From Bacteroidales bacterium (GTDB lineage: Bacteria > Bacteroidota > Bacteroidia > Bacteroidales > UBA932), in assembly GCA_017938925.1 (NCBI GenBank), contig JAGBAO010000008.1, positions 62,001 to 126,000 on the forward strand: a stretch of DNA of 64,000 bases. The letters are read 5' to 3'. A program made the translations under genes and the position numbers. Shown in pieces: positions 19,201-26,359 of the stretch. Within the stretch, counting starts at the first letter, position 1, and each line of letters opens with the position of its first letter. The notes beneath the pieces were generated by a model. It worked only from the letters and a program-made list of their open reading frames with translations, did no database searches and was not told where the DNA came from.

Positions 19201-19503
19201 TCCGAGCTGGAGGGTGATATCAGTGTTGATAACTGTCTGATATCCAAGGCATGATACCTCCACCTTGTAAGGGCCACCTGAACGCATACCATTGATGGAG
19301 TAACGTCCGTCAGTGTTAGTAGTCACACCATAGACTGTTCCGGATGGCTCGTGGGTTGCGACAACAGCCGCACCGATCACTGGCTCACCGTTCGCATCTG
19401 TAATGCGTCCACCAAGTGATGATGTCGTGATCTGCGCAAAGGCAGAAACGGCAACAAGCATCGCTGCAAAAGCAGCAAAAAGACACTTAAATGTTTGTTT
19501 CAT
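16234..19503 (-). CDS. TonB-dependent receptor, Oar-like, with N-terminal carboxypeptidase-regulatory domain
   Basis: 1089 residues. Signal peptide (about 1-23, ending AFAQ), then a carboxypeptidase D-type regulatory domain (LGGRITDANGEPVIGAAVV, residues 30-48), then a plug domain (LPTVSRSITDIAKLSP; NAVTKSGTNEFKGSAYVY) and a large C-terminal beta-barrel. It has the Oar-type sequence features rather than those of SusC: no SusD partner is present, and a BACON/OB lipoprotein follows instead. It should sit in the outer membrane and move or bind a large ligand with TonB energy. Upstream a TATCTTCG box at 19546-19539 (minus) is a weak promoter candidate. Confidence 0.88.
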   Translation of the reverse strand: MKQTFKCLFAAFAAMLVAVSAFAQITTSSLGGRITDANGEPVIGAAVVATHEPSGTVYGVTTNTDGRYSINGMRSGGPYKVEVSCLGYQTVINTDITLQLGEPYALNNYLNEDKEMLSEAVVVAQAASKFAAEKTGAATNISSTQMESLPTVSRSITDIAKLSPYGGNSTNFAGMDGRSTNFTVDGANFNNNFGLNEGLPGGGSPISIDAIDEVQVVISPYDVRQTNFIGGGINAVTKSGTNEFKGSAYVYHRNENMRGNAVDGEELGARNIDRYTTYGATLGGPIIKNKLFFFANFEYSTAPTEVNLWRPSVDGKQNPDLHISRTTKEDMDKVYTHLKDNYGYDAGSYTDYPAETTNTKFLARVDWNITDKHHLAVRYNYTLNRGWRPTNASSSNCTQRTTEGRLSQYAMAFSNSIYSQDNKVNSVTVDLNSRFSNNLSNQFLATYSQLDDIRGTNSSKFPFIDILDGSGKIMPYISAGYELFTWNNGVHNQVLTIKDDVTYYLGNHKIMGGLSYEYQMADNSYMRNGTGYYRYNSLADFLTGAAPETVAITYGYDGELNPAARVRFHQIGLYGQDEWSVTDRFKLTYGLRFDTIVFDNQDLMRNNAIYELDYAGKHIDTGAWPTTKVQVSPRVGFSWDVLGDKSFKVRGGTGLFSGRLPLVFFTNMPTNSGMVQNVAAISTSYKDGVATPNDLLQHFSGKMITDVDELVAKLNKLDPKKFPTSISPEDGVLPSQIQAVDPKFKMPQVWKTSIALDYQLPVSFPLTLSGEFIFNKTVNGVNMSNWNISDYTGWAQYQGSDNRYIYPANYKYNSVDAYVLTNTSKGYGYTANVMMNMEPIENLNIVASYTHTVSKELTGMPGSNAESAFTYTPTVNGPNFAPLHNSDYATPDRIFASVSYRDKSNNNFSLFYETWRGGYKYTYMYDNDFNGDNYNYDVIYIPKDENDIRFASEDDANRYWAYANNDPYLAKHKGEYAEAYSVYSPWVHRFDFRYSHDFKVKIGKSTNTLQLNVDFKNIGNLFNSSWGVSKYMNPALKSGRILALDHVDAEGYPVFSTNANVKPGVQTWQYNHDIYQCWSLQVGIKYMFN

Positions 19504-19619
19504 AACGGTTTAGTTGATTAATAGATAGTTTTAATGTGCGAAGATAACACTTTTTAATGATATGGCGAAACTTAAATATAGTTTTTAACCCTGACTTTCT
19601 GATTCGCGAAAAAATAAAA

Positions 19620-19649
19620 TTTGCATATCCGGATTTTTGTGTATCTTTG
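19620..19649 (+). promoter_or_regulatory. Promoter of metK
   Basis: TTTG (19620-19623), 18 nt, then TATCTTTG (19642-19649) followed by C. It predicts a leader of nearly 190 nt before the metK ATG. Confidence 0.8.
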
Positions 19650-19689
19650 CAGCCCGAAAATGACAGGGACCTTTGGGGAACTGTCCGGA

Positions 19690-19740
19690 ATGTGGAGAGA
19701 TTTGGCTGCTTGCAACCACTTAAAAAAATGCTAAAATATT
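19690..19740 (+). promoter_or_regulatory. SAM-II riboswitch (candidate) in the metK leader
   Basis: The stretch matches the SAM-II layout in order: stem GTGG (19692-19695), loop starting GATTT (19699-19703), TTGCAA (19710-19715), closing CCAC (19716-19719), an A-rich linker and GCTAAAA (19730-19736). Known SAM-II aptamers have the same GAUUU ... UUGCAA ... AAA ... GCUAAAA order around the H-type pseudoknot. Location in the leader of the SAM synthetase gene agrees with feedback by SAM. The P1 stem is short (4 bp), so I keep some doubt. Confidence 0.78.
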
Positions 19741-19800
19741 GAAAAATAGGTCTCCTGACCGGTGATCGCTTTCATATCAATGTTTTGTGTTTTTGTGTAG

Positions 19801-19824
19801 GCTCCGCATTTCTGTGGGGCTTTT
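19801..19824 (+). terminator. Terminator-like hairpin between riboswitch and metK
   Basis: GCTCCGCA and TGTGGGGC pair (8 bp with two G-U) around TTTC, followed by TTTT. It ends 15 bp before the metK ATG, where it could act as an attenuator controlled by the upstream aptamer, or hide the ribosome-binding region. Confidence 0.6.
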
Positions 19825-19839
19825 AAATTATATACGCAT

Positions 19840-21159
19840 ATGAACTATCTTTTTACATCAGAATCAGTGTCCGAGGGACACCCTGACAAAGTGTCGGACC
19901 AGATTTCAGACGCAATACTTGACGAATTCCTCCGCCAGGACCCGGAATCCAAGGTGGCATGCGAGACATTCTGCAGCACCGGTCTCGTGGTTGTAGGAGG
20001 CGAAGTCCGCTCAGAGGACGCATATGTGGACATTCCCAAGACAGTGCGCCGGGTGATCAACAAGATCGGCTACAACAAGGCTGAATACATGTTCGACGGA
20101 AACTCATGCGGCATCCTTTCGGCTCTCCACGAGCAGAGTGTGGACATCAACCGCGGTGTGGTCGGCGAGGATGCAGATGCACAGGGAGCAGGAGACCAGG
20201 GAATGATGTTCGGCTATGCTTGCCGCGACACAGAGGAATATATGCCTCTCCCGCTCGCCCTCTCGCATCAGGCTCTCCTGATGCTGGCAAAGATCCGCAA
20301 GCAGCAGCCTGAACTCATGCCTTACCTGCGTCCGGACTCCAAGTCACAGTTCACAATCGAATATGACGGACAGACAAATCTTCCTGTGCGTGTGCACACA
20401 ATAGTGATCTCCACCCAGCACGACGAGTTCACCCCGGCCTCTCTCGGCAACATGAGTTACGCCGACGGATGCGCCCAGTTCGGACAGGAGCGCGTGGACC
20501 AGGCAATGCAGGCCAAGATACGCGAAGACGTGCAGAACATCCTTCTTCCGATGCTCATCGAGTCACTGGCACCGGAAACCGCCGCCCTCTTCAAGGGTGA
20601 CTACATCCTTCACGTGAATCCGACAGGTAAGTTCGTGATCGGAGGACCTCACGGAGACACCGGTCTGACCGGACGAAAGATCATCGTGGACACATATGGC
20701 GGCAAGGGAGCACACGGTGGCGGAGCATTCTCCGGAAAGGACCCTTCAAAGGTTGACCGCTCGGCGGCATATGCTGCAAGATACATTGCAAAGAACATGG
20801 TCGCTGCAGGCGTAGCCCGCGAAATGCTCGTCCAGCTTTCATATGCAATCGGTGTTGCCCGTCCTGTGAGCATCTATGTGAACACATACGGAACAGCGGC
20901 TTCCGGACTTGACGACGCAGCCATTGCTGCCAAGATCAACGAATTGTTCGACCTGCGCCCGGCCAAGATCATCGAGAAGTTCGGACTGAAGAAGCCGATC
21001 TATGAGCCGACCGCATCATACGGTCACGTAGGCCGCGACCCTTACAAGGCATCCGTGGCTATCCGCCGCGACGGCAAATTCGTTCAGGAACTCGTACAGT
21101 TCTTCGGATGGGAGCTCCTCGACTCTGTCGACATGATCAAGGCTGCGTTCAACCTATAA
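19840..21159 (+). CDS. metK: S-adenosylmethionine synthetase
   Basis: 439 residues. MetK makes SAM from methionine and [21 protein letters not shown] (residues 12-29) contains the ATP/Mg residues; the [12 protein letters not shown] motif (about 120) is the flexible ATP-binding signature; [19 protein letters not shown] (about 292-310) is the P-loop-like motif. Somewhat longer than the E. coli enzyme, as usual in Bacteroidota. It is alone in its transcript, behind a probable SAM-II riboswitch, and converges on smpB with a strong bidirectional hairpin between. Confidence 0.98.
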   Translation: MNYLFTSESVSEGHPDKVSDQISDAILDEFLRQDPESKVACETFCSTGLVVVGGEVRSEDAYVDIPKTVRRVINKIGYNKAEYMFDGNSCGILSALHEQSVDINRGVVGEDADAQGAGDQGMMFGYACRDTEEYMPLPLALSHQALLMLAKIRKQQPELMPYLRPDSKSQFTIEYDGQTNLPVRVHTIVISTQHDEFTPASLGNMSYADGCAQFGQERVDQAMQAKIREDVQNILLPMLIESLAPETAALFKGDYILHVNPTGKFVIGGPHGDTGLTGRKIIVDTYGGKGAHGGGAFSGKDPSKVDRSAAYAARYIAKNMVAAGVAREMLVQLSYAIGVARPVSIYVNTYGTAASGLDDAAIAAKINELFDLRPAKIIEKFGLKKPIYEPTASYGHVGRDPYKASVAIRRDGKFVQELVQFFGWELLDSVDMIKAAFNL

Positions 21160-21179
21160 GATATAGAGACTGATTCAGG

Positions 21180-21279
21180 AATCAGAAAGTCCCGTTAATT
21201 CAATCCGGCATTGGCTCCCGAAAAGGGAGGGGACCCACGAAGTGGGGAGGACCGGTGGAATTGACGGGGCTTTCTGATT
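21180..21279. terminator. Large bidirectional hairpin between metK and smpB
   Basis: AATCAGAAAG...CCCGT...AATTC (from 21180) pairs with the complementary arm ending at 21279 (about 27 bp with two G-U and one bulge). The loop contains two nested hairpins (CTCCC/GGGAG and CCCA/TGGG). It serves both converging genes. The nested design resembles the element inserted in miaA. Confidence 0.85.
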
Positions 21280-21290
21280 TATTCCCGATA

Positions 21291-21740
21291 CTACATACGC
21301 TCCATCTCGCGGCGGAGATCCTTCTCCTTGATGGAGGCGCGCTTGTCGTATTCCTTCTTACCGCGGGCCAGGGCAATCAGAACCTTGGCATATCCGTTAT
21401 CAGCTATATAGAGTTTGACTCCAACGATGGTCAGTCCCTTTTCCTTGACTGCGCGTTGGAGTTTATTCAATTCCTTACGGCTCAGAAGCAGCTTGCGGTC
21501 ACGGCGCGGGTCATGCTTTCCCCAGCTTCCCCACCAGTACTCCGCAATATGCATATTCTTGATATACAACTCATTGGAATTGAAATAGCAGAACGCATCC
21601 ACCAGCGAGGCCTTGCCCGCCCTGATGGACTTTATCTCTGTGCCGGTCAGCACAATACCCGCCTGGAAGGTCTCGATGAACTCATAGTCAAACGAAGCCC
21701 TCCTGTTCTTTATCTCTACACTGCTTTTTGCTTTCGGCAT
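21291..21740 (-). CDS. smpB: SsrA-binding protein SmpB
   Basis: 149 residues. SmpB carries tmRNA to stalled ribosomes for trans-translation. Family motifs are present: [20 protein letters not shown] (residues 12-31), [18 protein letters not shown], and [13 protein letters not shown] (about 82-94), plus a basic C-terminal tail ([19 protein letters not shown]). tmRNA itself is not in the window. Its promoter box (TATCTTTG, minus 21873-21866) overlaps the region of the divergent miaA promoter. Confidence 0.98.
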   Translation of the reverse strand: MPKAKSSVEIKNRRASFDYEFIETFQAGIVLTGTEIKSIRAGKASLVDAFCYFNSNELYIKNMHIAEYWWGSWGKHDPRRDRKLLLSRKELNKLQRAVKEKGLTIVGVKLYIADNGYAKVLIALARGKKEYDKRASIKEKDLRREMERM

Positions 21741-21865
21741 AATCTTTCTGTTTTCGGGGTATCGCGTGCACTTTCCTTATGATTTTGCTCGTGACCCCCT
21801 GGATTTCAGGGGTGTCGCGTGCATTTTGGGTGCCAAAGTGCTCGCAATGCCCATGTACGCGGAGG

Positions 21866-21873
21866 CAAAGATA
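21866..21873 (-). promoter_or_regulatory. -7 box of smpB
   Basis: Minus-strand TATCTTTG followed by C; start predicted near 21862, leader about 120 nt. It lies only 12 bp from the divergent miaA box. Confidence 0.6.
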
Positions 21874-21885
21874 CGTCTTTTTAAC

Positions 21886-21893
21886 TATCTTTG
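21886..21893 (+). promoter_or_regulatory. -7 box of miaA (nearly leaderless transcript)
   Basis: TATCTTTG followed by C, with only 7 nt to the miaA ATG at 21901, so the mRNA would have a leader of a few nucleotides at most. No clear -33 TTTG. Confidence 0.6.
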
Positions 21894-21900
21894 CGACACT

Positions 21901-23037
21901 ATGGCAAAGAAACCTTTCACACCCATTCCCCCGATGGCGGAACTCCCGCCTGCAGAAGAGATAAACGTCGCTGAGATTCTTGACAGGTATCTGTCAGGAG
22001 AAATCGACCTGATATGCGTTCTGGGCCCGACAGCTTCCGGAAAGACGAAATATGCTGTCCGCCTGGCACGGGAGATCAATTCGTTGCTTTCAGCAAGACG
22101 CCCTCAGAAGAGCAGTACGGGAGGCAAGGGTGAAGAAAGCGTGCTACCCCCCTGGCCGCAGGGGGCGGGGCCCGCTCCAAAGGAGTGGGAGGGGTTCTTT
22201 CTTCACCCTTGCCTTCCATACTCCGGTGCCGAGATAATTTCGGCAGATTCAAGACAGGTGTATCGTGGAATGGATATCGGAACAGGAAAGGATCTGAACG
22301 AATATGAGGAGATTCCATATCACCTGATGGACATCGTGGATGCCGGAGCAAAATACAACATCTTCGAATATCAGAGGGACTTCGAAAAGGCATATAAGGA
22401 TATAGTGGAGCGCGGCGGGATTCCCATTCTGTGCGGAGGATCAGGACTGTACATCGAAGCTGCAACATGCGGATATTCCCTCCCGGAAGTCCCTGCAGAC
22501 CCGGCTCTCCGAGAGGAACTGGAAAAGAAATCCACAGAAGAACTTATCAGACAGCTGGAAAGTCTGAAACCCCTGCACAACAGCACCGACTACGACACCC
22601 GCAAACGTCTGATCCGTGCTCTGGAGATTGCCATATACGAAGCGGAGCATCCTGTGAACCGGACGGCATTCCTGCCGAAGAATACATATTACATAGGTAC
22701 GCTGGTGAGTCGCGACGAGAGAAACTCCCGAATTGACCGTCGTCTGGATGCCCGTCTGGAAGAAGGAATGGTGGAAGAGATCAGAGGCCTGCTGGAAGGC
22801 ACTCACCCGGCACTCACTCCAGACGCAAATGGGCACCGCCATCCGATAGCGGCAGAAGACCTTATATATTATGGTCTGGAATATAAGTTCGTCACCCTAT
22901 ATATAACAGGTGAACTCTCGCTTGAACAGATGCGCACGCAGCTTGCCACAGCCATACACCAGTTCGCAAAAAGACAGATGACGTGGTTCCGCGGAATGGA
23001 ACGCAAAGGCATCCGTATCCACTGGACCGAGGTCTGA
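21901..23037 (+). CDS. miaA: tRNA dimethylallyltransferase, with in-frame palindromic insertion
   Basis: 378 residues from ATG 21901, chosen because the promoter box lies just before it; the frame is open to 21766. MiaA adds a dimethylallyl group to A37 of tRNAs that read U-starting codons. Visible: P-loop GPTASGKT (42-49), SADSRQVYRGMDIGTGK (about 114-130), CGGSGLYIEA, DLIYYGLEYK and HQFAKRQMTWFRGMER. Usual length is about 300. Two extras explain the size: an N-terminal extension of about 35 residues and a segment of about 45 residues (about 62-108) between the P-loop helix and SADSR. The latter contains a DNA palindrome (22122-22214) and is Gly/Pro/Trp-rich, unlike the rest. Confidence 0.93.
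   Translation: MAKKPFTPIPPMAELPPAEEINVAEILDRYLSGEIDLICVLGPTASGKTKYAVRLAREINSLLSARRPQKSSTGGKGEESVLPPWPQGAGPAPKEWEGFFLHPCLPYSGAEIISADSRQVYRGMDIGTGKDLNEYEEIPYHLMDIVDAGAKYNIFEYQRDFEKAYKDIVERGGIPILCGGSGLYIEAATCGYSLPEVPADPALREELEKKSTEELIRQLESLKPLHNSTDYDTRKRLIRALEIAIYEAEHPVNRTAFLPKNTYYIGTLVSRDERNSRIDRRLDARLEEGMVEEIRGLLEGTHPALTPDANGHRHPIAAEDLIYYGLEYKFVTLYITGELSLEQMRTQLATAIHQFAKRQMTWFRGMERKGIRIHWTEV
22122..22214. repeat. Palindromic element inserted in frame in miaA
   Basis: Perfect 18-bp inverted repeats AGGCAAGGGTGAAGAAAG (22122-22139) and its complement (22197-22214) flank two inner G/C-rich hairpins (CCCCCT/AGGGGG and CTCC/GGAG). TAC occurs just outside both ends and could be a 3-bp target duplication. 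It keeps the miaA frame open, adding about 32 codons for the palindrome itself. Confidence 0.75.
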
Positions 23038-23044
23038 CAACCGG

Positions 23045-23157
23045 ACCATCAGGCAGCTTTTCCGGCAAAACTCTGCCTGTCGGTGCCCAAAACACTTCAA
23101 AACACCTTATTTTGAAGACCATCAGGCAGACTTTGAGGCAAAACTCTGCCTGTCGGT
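23045..23157. repeat. Bipalindromic intergenic element, copy 3 (TCAGGCAG class)
   Basis: Two 40-bp palindromes (23045-23084, 23118-23157), both ACCATCAGGCAG at the start and CTCTGCCTGTCGGT at the end, with a 33-bp spacer. The two units are nearly identical to each other. It fills the gap between the converging miaA and trmB genes. Confidence 0.92.
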
Positions 23158-23183
23158 GGCAGAGAGCAAGACACAAACGGTCA

Positions 23184-24011
23184 TTACTTCTCGTCAGGAT
23201 AGAATTTGGAAGCGACAGAGAGGCCTGAAGCGATCACGAAATGGTGATTTTCGTCCTTCCATGCATCCTCGTCCCACTCAGGAGAGATATAGGCACCCTC
23301 ATGGTCGGCAAGGAAAGACAGATATGTGATCTGGATTCCCTGAGCCAGATACTGTGACTCATAGAATGTCTGGACCTCGAACAGGGCATCCACGGCGGAG
23401 CGGCCGCACAATGAAGACAATCCGCTTTCGTAAAGCCTCTCGCGGTCAGCACCATATATGTCTGTCGCACAGGCGAGTATCTTGAGCCCGTTCTGCTCTG
23501 CCATCGCACGGGAATACTCATGGAGATATCTGCTGTCGGTCTTCAGATGGATGATTCCCTCTGGCTTGAGGAAGTTGCGGTAGCGCGACATGAACAGAGG
23601 AGCTGTCAGACGTTTCTTCTCACGGCCTATCTGCGGGTCTGCAAAGGTAATCCATATCTCAGAAACCTCACCCTGAGCGAACAGGGATTCGATGAACTCG
23701 ATACGTGTGCGGAGGAAAGCCACGTTCTTCAGGCCGTGTTCCTCGGCATATTTTGCTCCCTTCCACAGACGGGCACCCTTGATATCGACGCCGATATAGT
23801 TGAACGAAGGATTGCGCTCGGCAAGGTCCACGGTGTAGTCACCTTTGCCGCAGCCCAATTCGACGATTATAGGATTATCGTTCCCGAAGAAATCACGTCC
23901 CCAGTTTCCCTTGAGCGGATGGTCACAGTTCAGGACCTCTGAAGTCGCCGGCTGGATCATGCAGCGGAACGTCTCGTTCTCCCGGAATTTTCTCAGTTTA
24001 TCTTTTCCCAT
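23184..24011 (-). CDS. trmB: tRNA (guanine-N7-)-methyltransferase
   Basis: 275 residues from ATG 24011 (MGKDKLRKF...), which overlaps the end of the PSP1 gene by 14 bp; the frame is open further upstream but that part is out of family. TrmB methylates G46 of tRNA with SAM. IIVELGCGKGDYTVDLAERNP is the SAM-binding motif I (about 46-66, given as consecutive family residues ELGCGKGDYTV), and ITFADPQIGREKKRL matches the family DPWPKKRH active-site motif with changes: the W is Q and the second KK is EK-like. HLKTDSRYLHEYS is also typical. Last gene of a long minus-strand series. Confidence 0.92.
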   Translation of the reverse strand: MGKDKLRKFRENETFRCMIQPATSEVLNCDHPLKGNWGRDFFGNDNPIIVELGCGKGDYTVDLAERNPSFNYIGVDIKGARLWKGAKYAEEHGLKNVAFLRTRIEFIESLFAQGEVSEIWITFADPQIGREKKRLTAPLFMSRYRNFLKPEGIIHLKTDSRYLHEYSRAMAEQNGLKILACATDIYGADRERLYESGLSSLCGRSAVDALFEVQTFYESQYLAQGIQITYLSFLADHEGAYISPEWDEDAWKDENHHFVIASGLSVASKFYPDEK

Positions 24012-25188
24012 GATTGTTTCGCTTTCTGTTTGGCGTCTGGGCACCTTCGCCAGCTGCCCCCTTGCCTCGATTGCTGCCGGACTTTCTCTTCTTCTTGCGC
24101 TTGCGGGCCTCGTCAAAACGGTTGATGGCATCATCTCCTACCGCTGTCACGAACTCCGGAGCAGCAGGTGCCACGTCACTCTTGAGCGACTCAGGTCTCT
24201 CTCCGTTACGGTTCATCTTTATGATATCCCAGACCTCCTCGGCATAAAGAGGATAGAGGTTTGCAAGCGATGACGGATCGTATGAGAAATACATGATCTC
24301 ACGAAGGATGTCCGTCTTCATCAGATATGCGAGTCCGTCCTCGAACTCCAGAGGATTGTTCACCTTAGGGATGCGGGACTGTGCATCCATATATGCCGCG
24401 GTCTCGTAGTTAAGGCAGCATTTGAGCTTGCCGCACTGTCCGGCCAGTTTCTGAGGATTGAGAGACAGATCCTGCACCCTTGCGGCGGATGTCGTGATGG
24501 ACTGGAAACTTGAAATATAGTTCGAACAGCAGAGTTCCCTTCCGCAGACTCCAAGTCCTCCGATGAGGCCGGCCTCCTGACGTGCACCGATCTGCTTCAT
24601 CTCGATCCTGATGCGGAACTCCTCTGCAAACACCTTGATCAGCTGGCGGAAGTCCACGCGGCCGTCTGCAATATAATAGAATATGGCCTTGGTGCCGTCT
24701 CCCTGGAACTCCACGTCTCCGATCTTCATTTCAAGACCGAGTTCCGCTGCGATCTGACGTGAGCGGATCATGGTCTCATGCTCACGTGCTATGGCCTCCT
24801 GCCACTTCTCGATATCGAAGAGCTTGGCCTTGCGATATATCCTCTTGAACTCAAAGGTCTCGGGATTTATCCTTTTGGCCTTCATCTGGCGTCCGACGAT
24901 AGGGCCCTCAAGTGTCACGATACCAAGGTCGTGACCGTTTGCCGCCTCGACGATCACCAGGTCTCCCGTCTTGAGACTCTGTCCTGATCCGTTACGGTAT
25001 ATCGCCTTGCGAGTATTCTTGAAGCGGACTTCGAAATAGTCCTTGTACTGCTCCTGATTCACACCCTGGAGCCAGTCATAGACCTCCAGTTTGCAGCAGC
25101 CCTGACGATAGTTGCATTCAACCTCGCCTGTCGCCGCACGACTCACGGTACAGCCCCTTGAGCAGTCGTATTCTTTAGATTCGATCAT
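23998..25188 (-). CDS. PSP1-domain protein, RicT/YaaT-like
   Basis: 396 residues from ATG 25188, which shares ATGA with the holB stop. The PSP1 domain is recognisable by DLVIVEAANGHDLGIVTLEGP (split: GHDLGIVTLEGP near residue 90), YYIADGRVDFRQLIK, and RIEMKQIGARQEAGLIGG. Cys clusters GVCGRELCCSNY and CGKLKCCLNYE match RicT, which binds iron-sulfur clusters and affects RNA maturation in Bacillus. A further CysX-rich N-terminus (ECNYRQGCCKLEVYDW) is typical of Bacteroidota members. The C-terminus is Lys/Arg/Gly-rich and probably disordered. Function here is inferred only from family. Confidence 0.88.
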   Translation of the reverse strand: MIESKEYDCSRGCTVSRAATGEVECNYRQGCCKLEVYDWLQGVNQEQYKDYFEVRFKNTRKAIYRNGSGQSLKTGDLVIVEAANGHDLGIVTLEGPIVGRQMKAKRINPETFEFKRIYRKAKLFDIEKWQEAIAREHETMIRSRQIAAELGLEMKIGDVEFQGDGTKAIFYYIADGRVDFRQLIKVFAEEFRIRIEMKQIGARQEAGLIGGLGVCGRELCCSNYISSFQSITTSAARVQDLSLNPQKLAGQCGKLKCCLNYETAAYMDAQSRIPKVNNPLEFEDGLAYLMKTDILREIMYFSYDPSSLANLYPLYAEEVWDIIKMNRNGERPESLKSDVAPAAPEFVTAVGDDAINRFDEARKRKKKRKSGSNRGKGAAGEGAQTPNRKRNNHGKR

Positions 25189-26240
25189 ATATTCAAAAAC
25201 ATTCTGTTGACAAGGTCTGTGAAGAGGATCTTGGAACTCACGTTCCTGTCGATCATCGCCACCACCTTCTCTATATCTGAAATGGACCTTGAGCAGAACT
25301 TCCTGCCGCAACGTCCGGCCATAGTGACATAAAACTCCTGTTCCTGCTCAGAAACCCCAGCTATCTGCTGAAGATTCTGCTGGAACATGAATATCTTTCT
25401 GATGCATTCGCCCGCAAAGGTACAAAAAGCTTTCTGTTTTTCACGCGATTCCAGTGCAGCCATGGTTTCGCCGCATTCCAGGGCACTCATCAGGTCGCGT
25501 GAGACGACTGCATTCATCAGATCAGAGAAAAGATCCATGAAGGCATTGTACTCCTCACTGTCGTCAAACGGATTGAGAGCACGAACCTTCTGAGCCTCCT
25601 CCTTGGTCAAAGGCATTACCCTGACGCTCTGGCAACGCGAGAAGATGGTCTGAAGCACCTTCTCCGGGGCATGTGTGATGAATATGAATAGCGTCTTTAC
25701 CGGCGGCTCCTCCACCATCTTCAGAAGCCGGTTCGCCGTCTCCTGGTTCATCTTTTCCGGCAGATAGAAGATGACGGCCTTGTATCCGTCCGCGACTGCA
25801 GTCAGCGACAGTTTCGATATTATATTTCTGGCCTCCGCCACAGCGATGAGTCCGTTCTTGGACTCTATGCCGATCGCCCTCTGGAGATCCGCCTCCACGA
25901 AATACGGATTTGCGATGGCCAGTTCCCTCCAGTATTTGAGATAGGACTCAGAAGTCGGCTTGTCGTCAGAGGTCTTGGGACCCTTGTTCACCGGGAACAC
26001 ATAATGCACATCAGGATGGATGAGCTTGGCCATCTGCCTGCACGACGGGCACTCACCGCATGAATCTCCGTCGTGAGGATTGCTGCAGTTCAGATACTGG
26101 ACATAAGCCAAGGCCAGCGCAAGAGCTCCGCAGCCCTCGTTCTCATACATGAGCATGGCATGAGCCACCCTGCCGCTGTCCGCCATGGACACCAGAGCCT
26201 TCGCCACCTCGGCATTTCCTATTATCTCTGAAAACTGCAT
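25185..26240 (-). CDS. holB: DNA polymerase III delta-prime subunit-like AAA protein
   Basis: 351 residues. Delta-prime is part of the clamp loader of the replicative polymerase. N-terminal FSEIIGNAEVAKAL and RVAHAMLMYENEGCGALALA align with the AAA fold, but the Walker A Lys is absent, as expected for a non-hydrolysing delta-prime. A zinc module is formed by CSNPHDGDSCGECPSC (about residues 52-67). NRLLKMVEEPPVKTLFIFIT and LQTIFSRCQSVRV (sensor 1/arginine-finger SRC motif) are diagnostic. It sits between the polyprenyl synthase and PSP1 genes. Confidence 0.93.
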   Translation of the reverse strand: MQFSEIIGNAEVAKALVSMADSGRVAHAMLMYENEGCGALALALAYVQYLNCSNPHDGDSCGECPSCRQMAKLIHPDVHYVFPVNKGPKTSDDKPTSESYLKYWRELAIANPYFVEADLQRAIGIESKNGLIAVAEARNIISKLSLTAVADGYKAVIFYLPEKMNQETANRLLKMVEEPPVKTLFIFITHAPEKVLQTIFSRCQSVRVMPLTKEEAQKVRALNPFDDSEEYNAFMDLFSDLMNAVVSRDLMSALECGETMAALESREKQKAFCTFAGECIRKIFMFQQNLQQIAGVSEQEQEFYVTMAGRCGRKFCSRSISDIEKVVAMIDRNVSSKILFTDLVNRMFLNI

Positions 26241-26269
26241 TGTTCTTGTTTTGTTATAGATTTCTCTAC

Positions 26270-26350
26270 ACCTTCCGGCTCTCTAAATGACATATCACCC
26301 TCCGGGGCTCGAAATGACCTATCACCTTCTGACGCTCGAAATGACAGAAT
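26270..26350. repeat. Short tandem repeat, 27-bp period
   Basis: About three diverged copies of a 27-bp unit containing CACC(T/C)TC followed by GCTC(G/T)(A)AAATGAC lie between holB and the polyprenyl synthase gene. The unit resembles the GCTCAGAATGAC-type sequence also seen at about 33465-33485. Boundaries are approximate. Confidence 0.55.
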
Positions 26351-26359
26351 GCCGCAACG

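Noticed and set aside
19557..19742. Possible short plus-strand gene before metK
   Set aside because: The frame covers the promoter and the SAM-II-like aptamer, which explain the sequence better.
22076..22468. Minus-strand frame of 130 codons within miaA
   Set aside because: Created by the palindromic insertion and opposite a real gene; no independent signals.
25185..26240. Loss of the Walker A Lys in the clamp-loader-like protein
   Set aside because: Delta-prime subunits normally lack a functional ATPase site.
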